The notes beneath the pieces are model-generated. The model was not told the origin of the DNA and ran no database searches. It saw only the letters and a program-made list of their open reading frames with translations. From assembly GCF_023520795.1 (NCBI RefSeq), contig NZ_CP046605.1, positions 1,905,438 through 1,969,437 on the forward strand: a stretch of DNA of 64,000 nt. The letters run 5' to 3'. Numbering within the stretch: the first letter of the stretch is position 1; every line of letters starts with the position of its first letter. Shown here in pieces: positions 20,599 to 30,332 of this stretch. The translations under genes and the position numbers were made by a program. Origin of the DNA: Corynebacterium accolens (GTDB taxonomy: Bacteria; Actinomycetota; Actinomycetes; Mycobacteriales; Mycobacteriaceae).

Positions 20599-20609
20599 CG
20601 CTATCAGCG
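20599..20609. promoter_or_regulatory. ClgR-like operator upstream of clpP1
   Basis: CGC-TATCA-GCG, matching the published core CGC-N5-GCG of ClgR sites; the flanks match only in part. The assignment to ClgR is inference from position. Confidence 0.5.
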
Positions 20610-20650
20610 TTTGCACCGATCTTTGTCTGCTTTTTCGACCCGGCGATGAG

Positions 20651-20701
20651 AAAAGCCCAGCCAGACTTCCTCGCCGGTGCGAGGGGCCAAGCTGGGCTTT
20701 T
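20651..20701. terminator. Bidirectional terminator after tig
   Basis: AAAAGCCCAGC / GCTGGGCTTTT enclosing a second small stem (CTCGC / GCGAG); both sides carry A- and T-tracts. It separates tig from clpP1. Confidence 0.85.
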
Positions 20702-20712
20702 AAGGAGAAGAT

Positions 20713-22068
20713 TTACTCCGCGTCGGTAGCTTCGTTCTCGTCTTCTTCTACCTCACCGAAGTACTGCTCAACGTCAACGTCGTTGCCTTCTTCGTCCTTT
20801 ACGGTGGTACGGCAAATGGCGGCAGCCAGTGCCTTGCCGCGGCGTACGTCAGAGAACAGGTTGGCAATCTGCCCGTTGGACTGCAGCTGCTGGATGAACT
20901 GGTTCGGGTCCATGCCGTAGGACTGCGCGGTGAACAGGATGTGGTCCGAGAGCTCCTGCTGGGATACTTCCGGCTCTTCCTTTTCTGCCACGGCATCCAA
21001 GAAGATCTGCGTGCGCACGGACTCTTCGGCCTGCTCGCGGGTCTGCTGATCAAACTCTTCGCGGGAGGTGCCCTGTGCCTCGAGCAGCTGTGCCAGCGCC
21101 TTCTCATCGTGTGCCAGCTGGCCCAGGATCTGGTGCAGCTGGGCGTGAGCCTGCTCGTCGACGACGGACTGGGGCAGTTCAAATTCGACACCGGCAAGCG
21201 CAGCCTTCAGAACCTCATCGCGGATCTGGCCGGCCTGCTCAGCCTTCTTGGACTCCTCAACCTCGGTCTTGGTGGCTTCGCGCAGCTCCTCGATGGTGTC
21301 GTACTCGGAGGCCATCTGGGCAAACTCATCATCCATGTCCGGCAGCTTGCGCTCCTTGGTCTGCTGCACGTGGACCTTAAAGGTAGCCTCTTCGTCCTTG
21401 TGCTCGCCAGACTGGATGGTGGAGGTGAACTCGTTATCCTCGCCGGTCTTCATGCCGCGCAGTGCGGTGTCCAGACCCTTGATGAGGTTGTCATCACCAA
21501 TGGAGTAAGACAGGCCCTCGGTGGAAGCCTCCTCGATCTTCTCGCCGTCCACCTCTGCGGTGATGTCAATGATGGCGTAGTCACCGGTCTTCATCTTGCG
21601 CTTGGTGTCCTTCAGTTCACCGAAGCGTTCTGCAAGATCCTCGAGGGCCTTGTCCACGTCTTCTTCGCCGGCCTTGATGGCTGGGACGGTGACGGAGATT
21701 TCGGAGAAGTTCGGAACCTCGAACTCAGGGCGAACGTCAACTTCGGCGGTGAACTCGACGAAGTCCTTGTCCTCGATCTTGGAAATGTCTACGTCCGGCT
21801 GGCCGATGACCTTCAGGTCCTCGGACTGAACGGCCTGCTCGTAGCGGGAAGGCAGCATGTCATTGACAACCTGCTCCAGAATCGGGCCGCGGCCGAAGCG
21901 AGCGTCGATCAGCTGGCGCGGGGCCTTGCCCTTACGGAAACCTGGAATAGAAACCTGCTGCGCGATTGCCGCGTAAGCTTGATCGATTTCCTGGTCTAGC
22001 TCCGCAAACGGAACGTTGACGGTGAGCTTAACGCGGGTATCGCTCAGCTTGTCTACGGTGGTCTTCAC
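20713..22068 (-). CDS. tig: Trigger factor, ribosome-bound chaperone and prolyl isomerase
   Basis: 451 residues. Ribosome-binding signature GFRKGKAP at about 43-50, FKBP-type PPIase domain at about 160-240 ([15 protein letters not shown] ... [13 protein letters not shown]), then the helical chaperone domain and a very acidic tail ([12 protein letters not shown]). GTG 22068 with GGGAG eight bases upstream. It stands upstream of clpP1P2 but with a terminator between them, so folding and proteolysis are linked by position rather than by one transcript. Confidence 0.96.
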   Translation of the reverse strand: MKTTVDKLSDTRVKLTVNVPFAELDQEIDQAYAAIAQQVSIPGFRKGKAPRQLIDARFGRGPILEQVVNDMLPSRYEQAVQSEDLKVIGQPDVDISKIEDKDFVEFTAEVDVRPEFEVPNFSEISVTVPAIKAGEEDVDKALEDLAERFGELKDTKRKMKTGDYAIIDITAEVDGEKIEEASTEGLSYSIGDDNLIKGLDTALRGMKTGEDNEFTSTIQSGEHKDEEATFKVHVQQTKERKLPDMDDEFAQMASEYDTIEELREATKTEVEESKKAEQAGQIRDEVLKAALAGVEFELPQSVVDEQAHAQLHQILGQLAHDEKALAQLLEAQGTSREEFDQQTREQAEESVRTQIFLDAVAEKEEPEVSQQELSDHILFTAQSYGMDPNQFIQQLQSNGQIANLFSDVRRGKALAAAICRTTVKDEEGNDVDVEQYFGEVEEDENEATDAE

Positions 22069-22117
22069 GAGTGAATCTCCCTGGCTTCATTGTTTTTCTA
22101 CGTACATAAAAATTAAA

Positions 22118-22157
22118 GGGGGTCTGAAAAACCTTATTAGGGCATTTTCAGACCCCC
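22118..22157 (-). terminator. Terminator of tRNA-Pro
   Basis: Thirteen-pair stem GGGGGTCTGAAAA / TTTTCAGACCCCC; read leftward it is followed by TTTAATTTTTATG. Confidence 0.85.
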
Positions 22158-22163
22158 ATACGT

Positions 22164-22236
22164 CGGGGCGACAGGATTTGAACCTGCGACCCCCTGCTCC
22201 CAAAGCAGGTGCGCTACCAAACTGCGCCACGCCCCG
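22164..22236 (-). tRNA. tRNA-Pro (anticodon TGG)
   Basis: 73-base cloverleaf on the minus strand: acceptor CGGGGCG / CGCCCCG, anticodon arm CCTGC-TTTGGGA-GCAGG, T arm with GTTCAAATC. CCA is not encoded. Confidence 0.95.
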
Positions 22237-22370
22237 TATGTAGGCCACCAAGTTGCCTTGGCTGCGTTGCATACCTGAGACAGTTTAGCGTGTTGGATTT
22301 AAATCTCCTAAATCAACCCCCTGTTAAGGGCGTAGACGCAGGTTAGCGGCATAATTTCCGGCCGCTTGAC

Positions 22371-23219
22371 TTAGAAATCAAAATCAAACATGCCATCAAA
22401 GAATCCGCCGCCATCGCCGTCAGATAATCCGTCGAAGAAGCCGCCTCCATCACCGGCGTCTCCCCCTCCGGCATCGCCGCCCATATCGCCGGCGTCTCCG
22501 GCATCTCCCGCGTCTGCGCCGCCGTCAGCTCCGTCCATGCCGTCGCCACCCTCGGCGCCGCCCCAGTCGCCGTTTTCTGCGGCGGCTGCGGAATAGCCCA
22601 CGCCGGACATGCCGGCAAACATGGCATTAAACATCATGGAATAACCCATCATCCACACGCCCGTTTGCAGGGCATCCGCCCACCAAGGGCGGGAGTACCA
22701 ACCGGCCGGAACGGGGCGCCCGGCCACGGTTCCGCCTGGGTAATAATTCGGGGTTTCCTCGGAGGCGTACGGAGACGCAGTCAGCTGCTCGCCATTGGCA
22801 TCCACCGTGCGCTTCTCGGTGACCTTACCGGCGGCCCGCTGCCCTTCTAGCGGCGGCAACTCCGGCCCCGGATTCATATCCATAATCTCGCGGGCCGCAT
22901 TGACGTAATGCATGCCCTCAAGCGCCGATTCGCGGGCCAAGTTGGCCTGCTTGACCGTAGTGGCCCGCGAAATAGCAGAGTTGGCCGCGGTAAAGCGCTC
23001 TGATGCATCCGCCATTGCCTGCTGCGAGGCGGTATCCGTACCGGAGATCTGCATGACCTGGCCGCCCAGGCGCTCAATCCACCGACGCGCATCCGCCTGG
23101 GCATCCGCTAACTGCTGCGCCTCTCGCTCCTCCCGGCTCTTTTTTGAGCTGCGCGAGGATAGATACCACGCGCCGCCACCGAGTACGACTACAAGAAGTA
23201 GGAGTTCCACAACAATCAT
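22371..23219 (-). CDS. Membrane-anchored protein with Asp/Gly-rich C-terminal tail (DUF1542-like)
   Basis: 282 residues. One N-terminal membrane segment (VELLLLVVVLGGGAWYL, about 4-20) and a charged stretch lead into a helical domain rich in Ala, Arg and Glu (about 25-110), then a hydrophobic/aromatic piece (SRPWWADALQTGVWMMGYSM). The last 75 residues are almost wholly Gly, Asp and Ala, ending FFDGMFDFDF. Such proteins are found near tig in corynebacteria and have been labelled DUF1542; no function is known. Lies between two tRNA genes. Confidence 0.75.
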   Translation of the reverse strand: MIVVELLLLVVVLGGGAWYLSSRSSKKSREEREAQQLADAQADARRWIERLGGQVMQISGTDTASQQAMADASERFTAANSAISRATTVKQANLARESALEGMHYVNAAREIMDMNPGPELPPLEGQRAAGKVTEKRTVDANGEQLTASPYASEETPNYYPGGTVAGRPVPAGWYSRPWWADALQTGVWMMGYSMMFNAMFAGMSGVGYSAAAAENGDWGGAEGGDGMDGADGGADAGDAGDAGDMGGDAGGGDAGDGGGFFDGLSDGDGGGFFDGMFDFDF

Positions 23220-23340
23220 CGCTTTCTTTGCCGGAATTGGTTCTATCTATTTTAACGGCCTATCCACTGCGTGTGTTCCCTATTTTCGTTTTGGGGCGCA
23301 CGTGCGCTAAAGTAGCCGACAGCGTTCGAGGTGACGCTGT

Positions 23341-23415
23341 GGGAATGTCGTATAGTGGCTAATACCTCAGCCTTCCAAGCTGAAGACGCGGGTTCGATTC
23401 CCGTCATTCCCTCCA
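23341..23415 (+). tRNA. tRNA-Gly (anticodon TCC)
   Basis: Acceptor GGGAATG / CATTCCC, anticodon loop CTTCCAA (TCC), T arm GGTTCGATTCC; discriminator T followed by encoded CCA (23413-23415). Its 3' side borders an A+T-richer remnant region. Confidence 0.93.
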
Positions 23416-23729
23416 TGTTTGTACTGCAATAATTGACTATCGTAGCTGGTTATTGGCAGTAAGTGGAACCATTGGTAGAACCATCTTGGTTGGCATGTTT
23501 AAACCCTCACGGATTGTATAGTCTGTGGGGGTTTGAATAGTTTTAGCTTTGGTTAGAGTTTCTTCCAGGGTGCGGCCACGGCGGGCGGCCCCCATCCGGC
23601 TTGTGTGGTGCGGGGTTGGGCTGTTTTGGGAAATATTCTTAAAATGTTCGTTCTTCCAGTTTACCAATAACGCATTAATATGTTATACTAGTAAATGTAA
23701 GTCTGCACGGCACTTACAAAACTGAAGAG
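23416..23729. other. Gene-poor remnant downstream of tRNA-Gly
   Basis: About 310 bases, richer in A+T than the flanks. One open frame on the minus strand (TTG at 23667 to 23437) reads a basic, low-similarity peptide with GRTLEETLTKAK; I do not trust it as a gene. The sequence composition and the tRNA boundary suggest decayed mobile DNA. No second copy of the tRNA 3' end was seen nearby. Confidence 0.4.
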
Positions 23730-23840
23730 GTGATGGAGGTCGCGGCGCTAATAATTTCACTGTGTAGCCTAGCTATTCAGATAAAGCAGTACCGCAACGA
23801 CCACCCGCCAAATCGGGTAGGCATCGCAAATAGCCTCTAG
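23730..23840 (+). CDS. Possible 36-residue membrane peptide in the remnant
   Basis: GTG 23730 (or ATG 23733) to TAG 23840 encodes a peptide with one hydrophobic helix (EVAALIISLCSLAIQI) followed by a basic tail (KQYRNDHPPNR). GAAGAGG directly upstream could serve as ribosome site. Small membrane peptides of this type occur in corynebacterial phage-like islands; whether it is expressed is unknown. Confidence 0.35.
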   Translation: MMEVAALIISLCSLAIQIKQYRNDHPPNRVGIANSL

Positions 23841-23879
23841 GGGCACACCTCCCAATATACCGAAAGGACACGTTACAGT

Positions 23880-25231
<1,352 letters not shown>

Positions 25232-25257
25232 TGCGCTTGGTGTAACCACCACATAGA

Positions 25258-25289
25258 AACGCCGCGTGGCCTAAAAGGCCCGCGGCGTT
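25258..25289 (+). terminator. Terminator after the aldo/keto reductase
   Basis: AACGCCGCG / CGCGGCGTT with inner GGCC / GGCC around TAAAA; then CATTTATGT. It lies between convergent genes. Confidence 0.75.
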
Positions 25290-25320
25290 CATTTATGTCT
25301 ATTCACAGATCCCCGCAGTT

Positions 25321-25800
25321 TTAGCGCGGGTCCTTGGGCAGCTCAGGTGGGATATTGGTGCGCTCGTATTCTGCGAGGATATCGATGCGGCGCTGGTGAC
25401 GCTCGGCGCGGGACCATTCTTGATCCAAGAAGGCATCCACGATTTCTAGGGCCTCTTCTTGCGAGTGCATGCGCCCGCCGATGCCGATGAGCTGCGCATT
25501 ATTGTGCTCGCGGGCCAGGCGCGCGGTTTCTGGCGACCATGCCAGCGCGCAGCGCGCGCCCTTGACCTTATTGGCGGCAATCTGCTCGCCATTTCCGGAT
25601 CCGCCCAGCACGATTCCCAGGGAACCTGGATCGTTGACGGTACACAGGGCCGCTTCAATGCAGAATGCGGGGTAGTCATCCTCGGCGTCATAGGTATGGG
25701 CGCCGCAGTCGATAACGTCATGGCCTTGTTTGGTGAGGTGTTCAGAAATCAGGTTTTTGGTTTCAAAACCTGCGTGGTCAGCTCCAAGATATACGCGCAT
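25321..25800 (-). CDS. rpiB: Ribose-5-phosphate isomerase B
   Basis: Interconverts ribose 5-phosphate and ribulose 5-phosphate in the pentose phosphate pathway. 159 residues, LacAB/RpiB fold. GADHAGFETK at the N-terminus, GGSGNGEQIAANK (active-site loop), CALAWSPETARLAREHNNAQ. ATG 25800 with TACTGT seven bases upstream, hence probably leaderless. Confidence 0.94.
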   Translation of the reverse strand: MRVYLGADHAGFETKNLISEHLTKQGHDVIDCGAHTYDAEDDYPAFCIEAALCTVNDPGSLGIVLGGSGNGEQIAANKVKGARCALAWSPETARLAREHNNAQLIGIGGRMHSQEEALEIVDAFLDQEWSRAERHQRRIDILAEYERTNIPPELPKDPR

Positions 25801-25807
25801 AACCCCT

Positions 25808-25813
25808 ACAGTA
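25808..25813 (-). promoter_or_regulatory. -10 element TACTGT of rpiB
   Basis: Minus-strand hexamer seven bases before the ATG; a weaker match to TANANT than the others. Confidence 0.4.
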
Positions 25814-25917
25814 CCGGCACCGCCGCCTTCTGGGCACCACTTTGTACAACCTATTTCGCTTATAGTCCGGCGCTGATAAACTAAAGCGCCACTACGTGCC
25901 GCACAGAAAGGCTCTAT

Positions 25918-26316
25918 ATGACCCCTCGCGTCCTCGCGTATTACGGCAGCATCCTTGCTGTCGCGGTGCTGCTATTTGCGGCGAATATGTTCTTGTCCAC
26001 TCAGAACTTCCTCTTGCCGCTTTTTTATACCGTACTCTTCACAGTCGCCCACCTTGTCGTGGGGCTGTGGTGGCTGGTGCAGAGGGCTATAAAGAAAAAT
26101 CGCCTCGGCGAACTGGCCGCGGTGATAGGGATTTTATCCCTGCTCACCGCGGCCTCATGGGCTACCTGGGTGGCCGCCGCATGGGAAGAATTCCACGCGC
26201 AAGCCTATCTGCCCATCATCAATATCGCCGGGCTACCAGCGTTTATTTTAACGCCGGTAGTCGCTGGTTGCTGCCTCGCCGCGGCGGTGCGCCGCAAGCA
26301 CAGCCCGCAGCACTAG
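25918..26316 (+). CDS. Membrane protein of unknown function
   Basis: 132 residues with four hydrophobic segments (about 8-26, 32-53, 65-87 and 100-122) and a basic C-terminus (VRRKHSPQH). AGAAAGG six bases before ATG 25918 supports the start. It converges with the oxidoreductase gene that ends four bases away. I recognise no family; the four-helix layout resembles many small corynebacterial envelope proteins. Confidence 0.65.
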   Translation: MTPRVLAYYGSILAVAVLLFAANMFLSTQNFLLPLFYTVLFTVAHLVVGLWWLVQRAIKKNRLGELAAVIGILSLLTAASWATWVAAAWEEFHAQAYLPIINIAGLPAFILTPVVAGCCLAAAVRRKHSPQH

Positions 26317-26319
26317 AAA

Positions 26320-26943
26320 CTAGTCTTCTTTTACTTGTGGCATCTCCGTGCGGGAGCGTTTGAGCTCGAAGAAGTAGGGGAACTGGGCGAGGCGCACGGA
26401 GGCATCGAAAAGCTCACCGGCTTCCTCGCCCTTGGGAACGCGGGTAATAACCGGGCCAAAGAAGGCGGTATCGCCCAGCTTAATAACCGGGGTGCCTACC
26501 TCATCGCCCACGGAAGAAATACCGTTGTGGTGGTATTCGCGCAGCTTCTCGTCGTACTCCTCGGTGTGGGCCACCTCCGCAAAGTCTGCGGGGAGGCCAA
26601 CCTGCTCTAATGCCTGGGCGATGATCTTGTCATAGCCGCCATCGCCCTTCTTGCCACCGTTGCCCTTGGCGTGGATCAAGGTGCCCATGGCGGTATAAAG
26701 CTCATCTACCTTTTCTGGCTGCTCGGTCTTTACCTTGGCAAATACGCGGGCAGGGCCCCAGTTGGCCTCCATCATTTCCATGTATTCGGGATCAAGATCG
26801 CGGCCATCATTAAGCACCGACAGGGACATCGGCTCGAATTCCACGGCAATATCGCGGACCTTTTCTACCTCTTTGATCCAGCGGGACGTTGCCCATGCGA
26901 ACGGGCAGGAAGCGTCGAACCAAAACTTAACTGGGGTAGTCAT
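26320..26943 (-). CDS. DsbA/FrnE-type thiol oxidoreductase (mycothiol-dependent nitroreductase family)
   Basis: 207 residues with a thioredoxin fold and helical insertion. It resembles the mycobacterial Rv2466c family, which reduces substrates with mycothiol. The active-site motif here is CPFA (FDASCPFAWATSRW), so the second Cys of the usual CPxC is replaced by Ala. The cis-Pro loop GTPVIKLG is present. ATG 26943 with AAGGAGG directly upstream; the open frame continues to 27042 but overlaps the pepN promoter. Divergent from pepN. Confidence 0.82.
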   Translation of the reverse strand: MTTPVKFWFDASCPFAWATSRWIKEVEKVRDIAVEFEPMSLSVLNDGRDLDPEYMEMMEANWGPARVFAKVKTEQPEKVDELYTAMGTLIHAKGNGGKKGDGGYDKIIAQALEQVGLPADFAEVAHTEEYDEKLREYHHNGISSVGDEVGTPVIKLGDTAFFGPVITRVPKGEEAGELFDASVRLAQFPYFFELKRSRTEMPQVKED

Positions 26944-27041
26944 TATTCCTCCTTGAAATAAGTGCAGTTTGCCCCACCACTGTAAACGCGCTGCTAACCT
27001 TGATGCATCACTATTTTCGTTAGCAAAGGAGAATCTAGGCA

Positions 27042-29558
27042 ATGACCTCTGTAAACCTCACGTGGGAGGAAGCAAAAAATCGCTCCCAGATGCTCAACGT
27101 TGACCATTACGATGTCACTTTAGACCTTAAGCATTCCGATACCCACTTCCTGTCCACCACTACGGTGCGTTTTAGCACCCAGGAGGCCGGTTCTACCTTC
27201 ATCGATCTGCGCGCGGACAAGCTGCACGAGGTACGCCTGAATGGAAACCCGCTGCCCACGCAGTCCTATGACCCCACCTACGGCATTCCACTCTCCGGGC
27301 TGCAGGTAGCGGACTACACGCTCGAGGTCACCGCTGAGATCCCCTTCTCCCGCACCGGCGAGGGCCTGCACCGCTTCGTGGACCCTGCCGATAACGAGGT
27401 CTACCTCTACACCCAGTTTGAAACCGCCGATGCCAAGCGCGTGTTTGCCTGCTTCGACCAGCCGGATCTGAAGGCCACCTACTCCCTGCACTTTAAGGCC
27501 CCAGAGGAGTGGACCATTATCACCAATGGCCCGGTCACCCGCGAGGGCGATACCTCCCATTCTGAGATCGACTACCCACTCTCGACCTACCTGGTCGCCC
27601 TGTGCGCAGGCCCCTACCACGAGGTCACCGACACTTGGCGCGGCGAGCTGACCGAGCACCCCGAGGGCAAGCCGGCGCAAAAGCTCGAGGTTCCACTCGG
27701 TATCTATTGCCGCGCCTCGCTGGCAGATTCCCTCGATGCCGAGCGCCTTTTTACTGAGACCAAGCAGGGCTTCGACTTCTACCACCGCAACTTCGGCTTC
27801 CCCTACCCCTTTGGCAAGTACGACCAGATTTTCGTCCCCGAGTTCAACGCCGGTGCGATGGAAAACGCCGGTTGCGTAACCCTCCGCGATGAATACGTCT
27901 TTACCTCGCAGGCCACGCACTACAAGTACGAGCGCCGCGCCGATACCGTCCTGCACGAGCTTGCCCACATGTGGTTCGGTGACCTCGTGACCATGCAGTG
28001 GTGGAATGACTTGTGGCTCAACGAGTCCTTTGCCACCTGGTCCGCAGCAATCTCGCAGGCGGAAGAAACCGAATACGATACCGCCTGGGTCACCTTCGCC
28101 AACGTGGAAAAGTCCTGGGCCTACCAGCAGGATCAGCTACCTACCACCCACCCCATTTCCACCGATGCCAGCGATATCGAAACCGTGGAGCAAAACTTCG
28201 ACGGTATTACCTACGCCAAGGGCGCCTCGGTGCTCAAGCAGCTGCAGGCCTACGTTGGCCGCGAGAACTTCCTCGCCGGCGTGCGCCGCCACTTCGCCGC
28301 CCACGCGTGGGGTAACGCCACCTTCGATGATCTGCTCCGCCACCTCGAAGAGGCATCCGGGCGCGATCTCTCCTTCTGGGCACAGCAATGGCTGAGGACC
28401 ACTGGTATTAATACCCTGGCGGTTGCCACGGCGGCCGACGATGACGGCACCATCACCCAGGCTCACCTTACCCAACGCGGCGATACCCTGCGCACCCACC
28501 GCGTGGCGGTCGGCCTTTACAGTACGCAGGACGGCAAGGTCGTGCGCACCGAGCGCCTTGAGATGGACGTGGAGGGCAAATCCACCGAGATCCTAGAGCT
28601 GGTCGGCCGCGACCTCAATGACATCGACTTCATCCTGCCCAACGATGACGATCTGACCTACTGCCTCATCGATTTGGACGCAGGTTCCCTGCAATTCCTG
28701 CTGGATAATATCGAGAAATTCGACGACCCCATGGCGCGCACCCTCTGCTGGTCCACCGCCTGGGAGATGACCCGCGCCGGCACCATGCGCGCCCGCGACT
28801 TCATCCGCTTGGTGGCCCGCGGCATGAAGGCGGAGACCGAGCTAGCCGTCCTCGAGCGCATCGTCTCGCAGGCTTCTACCGCGCTGAAGAACTACGCCGA
28901 TCCGGCGTGGGCGAAAGACAGCACGGTTTTGGCGCAGGCGCTTGTCGATGGCGCCCGGAGCACCGATGCGCAGCGTTCCATCATCTGCACGCAGGCCCTG
29001 TCTCGGATTCGGCTGCACGAGCCGGCCCGGGACTACCTGCACGATCTCCTCGCGGATTCCGATGATGCCGGGCTGCGCTGGTTCGCCGTCGCAGCGCTTG
29101 CTGCCGCGGGTGCGCTTGCCGATGCCGAGGCCGCCATCGCCGCCCAGCTCAAGCGCGATAATTCCGCTACCGGCCACTACTCTTCCCTGCGCGCCCGCGC
29201 CGCGATTGCCACCGCGGATAATAAGCGCGCGGTATGGGAAGAGATCGTCGCCGGGGATCTCACCAACCGCGAGCTCACCTCCAAGCTGGAGGGCTTAAAT
29301 TACCCGCACTCCGATGATCTCTTGCCCACCGCGGAATTCTTCGAGGTGGCCGAAAAGATCTGGGATTCCCAGTCCTCCGAGGTGGGCCTGACCACCGTCA
29401 CCGGGCTATTCCCGTCCTGGGATATCACCCAAGACGGCCTCGATCGCGCCGATGCCTTCCTACAGAAGGATCTGGCAGGCGGCCTGCGCCGCGCGATTAC
29501 CGAGCAGCGCGACCGCGTGGCCCGCGCCCTGCGCAACCGCGAGGTCGACGCCAACTAA
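27042..29558 (+). CDS. pepN: Aminopeptidase N (M1 zinc metallopeptidase)
   Basis: Removes N-terminal residues from peptides in the cytosol. 838 residues, the actinobacterial length. Exopeptidase motif GAMENAG begins at residue 271, the zinc site HELAH is at 305-309 with the third ligand Glu in LWLNE, and a C-terminal ERAP1-like helical domain fills residues 500-838. AAGGAGA upstream of ATG 27042. It lies next to the nitroreductase-like gene, as in C. glutamicum. Confidence 0.97.
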   Translation: MTSVNLTWEEAKNRSQMLNVDHYDVTLDLKHSDTHFLSTTTVRFSTQEAGSTFIDLRADKLHEVRLNGNPLPTQSYDPTYGIPLSGLQVADYTLEVTAEIPFSRTGEGLHRFVDPADNEVYLYTQFETADAKRVFACFDQPDLKATYSLHFKAPEEWTIITNGPVTREGDTSHSEIDYPLSTYLVALCAGPYHEVTDTWRGELTEHPEGKPAQKLEVPLGIYCRASLADSLDAERLFTETKQGFDFYHRNFGFPYPFGKYDQIFVPEFNAGAMENAGCVTLRDEYVFTSQATHYKYERRADTVLHELAHMWFGDLVTMQWWNDLWLNESFATWSAAISQAEETEYDTAWVTFANVEKSWAYQQDQLPTTHPISTDASDIETVEQNFDGITYAKGASVLKQLQAYVGRENFLAGVRRHFAAHAWGNATFDDLLRHLEEASGRDLSFWAQQWLRTTGINTLAVATAADDDGTITQAHLTQRGDTLRTHRVAVGLYSTQDGKVVRTERLEMDVEGKSTEILELVGRDLNDIDFILPNDDDLTYCLIDLDAGSLQFLLDNIEKFDDPMARTLCWSTAWEMTRAGTMRARDFIRLVARGMKAETELAVLERIVSQASTALKNYADPAWAKDSTVLAQALVDGARSTDAQRSIICTQALSRIRLHEPARDYLHDLLADSDDAGLRWFAVAALAAAGALADAEAAIAAQLKRDNSATGHYSSLRARAAIATADNKRAVWEEIVAGDLTNRELTSKLEGLNYPHSDDLLPTAEFFEVAEKIWDSQSSEVGLTTVTGLFPSWDITQDGLDRADAFLQKDLAGGLRRAITEQRDRVARALRNREVDAN

Positions 29559-29562
29559 GTGC

Positions 29563-30252
29563 CTAGTTCTTGCGGAGATTCAGCTCGATGCGCGGGCGCA
29601 CCTGGATCTCCGTGAGCTGGGTGGTGGGCCCAGCCTCCACGACGGTCCGGATGGCGCGCGCCACCTCCACGGGCGCAATAACCTCGCTCGGGTTGTAGTC
29701 CTGCAGGCCCTCCAGCATCGGGGTGTCGGTGGGGCCTGGCGCCACGGTGGAGACGCGGATACCGGGTTCGGAGATACGCAGGGCATCGGCAAGCGCATAC
29801 AGCGCGTGCTTCGTGGCAGCGTAGACCACATTATCGCCGTAGCTCTTGCGCCCCGCCCCAGAGTTGATGAAGACGACGGTGCCCTCTGCCTTGCGCAGCT
29901 GCGGCAAGAGCGCACGGGTGACCTCCGCCGGCGCGTGGACGTTGAGGTCCATGTGGGCGCGCCAATCTTTCGGGGTGGCTTCTTCCACCGAGAACTTCGT
30001 GGCGCGCGCCGCGCCGTGCACGAGGACATCGACCCGCTCTAGCTCGGGCAGCTGCATGCCCTCGTCCAAGCCGGCGACCAAGTCGCTGGCAACCGGCGTG
30101 ATATTCGCGGCCTCTGGCAGCTCTTCGGCGCTGCGACCCAGCGCATACACGTGGTGATCGCGGGCGAGATCCTTGATAATCTCGCGCCCCATGCCCCCGG
30201 TGGCACCGGTAACGACGGCGATTTTCTCTGGCACATTCGTGGTATTAGTCAT
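29563..30252 (-). CDS. SDR-family oxidoreductase
   Basis: 229-residue short-chain dehydrogenase. TGATGGMG at 15-22, HGAAR in place of NAG, Ser131, Tyr144 and Lys148 (YAATK). Arg40 in YALGRS after the second strand favours NADP. The 3' end lies four bases from the convergent pepN stop. TATGAT is eight bases before the ATG and no ribosome site is seen, so leaderless. Substrate unknown. Confidence 0.87.
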   Translation of the reverse strand: MTNTTNVPEKIAVVTGATGGMGREIIKDLARDHHVYALGRSAEELPEAANITPVASDLVAGLDEGMQLPELERVDVLVHGAARATKFSVEEATPKDWRAHMDLNVHAPAEVTRALLPQLRKAEGTVVFINSGAGRKSYGDNVVYAATKHALYALADALRISEPGIRVSTVAPGPTDTPMLEGLQDYNPSEVIAPVEVARAIRTVVEAGPTTQLTEIQVRPRIELNLRKN

Positions 30253-30260
30253 GCCACCCC

Positions 30261-30266
30261 ATCATA
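30261..30266 (-). promoter_or_regulatory. -10 element TATGAT of the SDR gene
   Basis: Minus-strand TATGAT eight bases before the ATG at 30252. Confidence 0.45.
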
Positions 30267-30332
30267 GGGAAAATGGATGCTAGCGGTGCGCGGCGTCCGT
30301 CCCCGTTCCGAAATGTGGAACGATAAGGAGCT

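Noticed and set aside
22390-22596. Plus-strand proline/serine-rich frame
   Set aside because: It is the antisense of the Asp/Gly tail of the membrane protein at 22371-23219.
23437-23667. Minus-strand frame in the tRNA-Gly remnant
   Set aside because: TTG start, low-complexity basic sequence, no ribosome site; probably chance.
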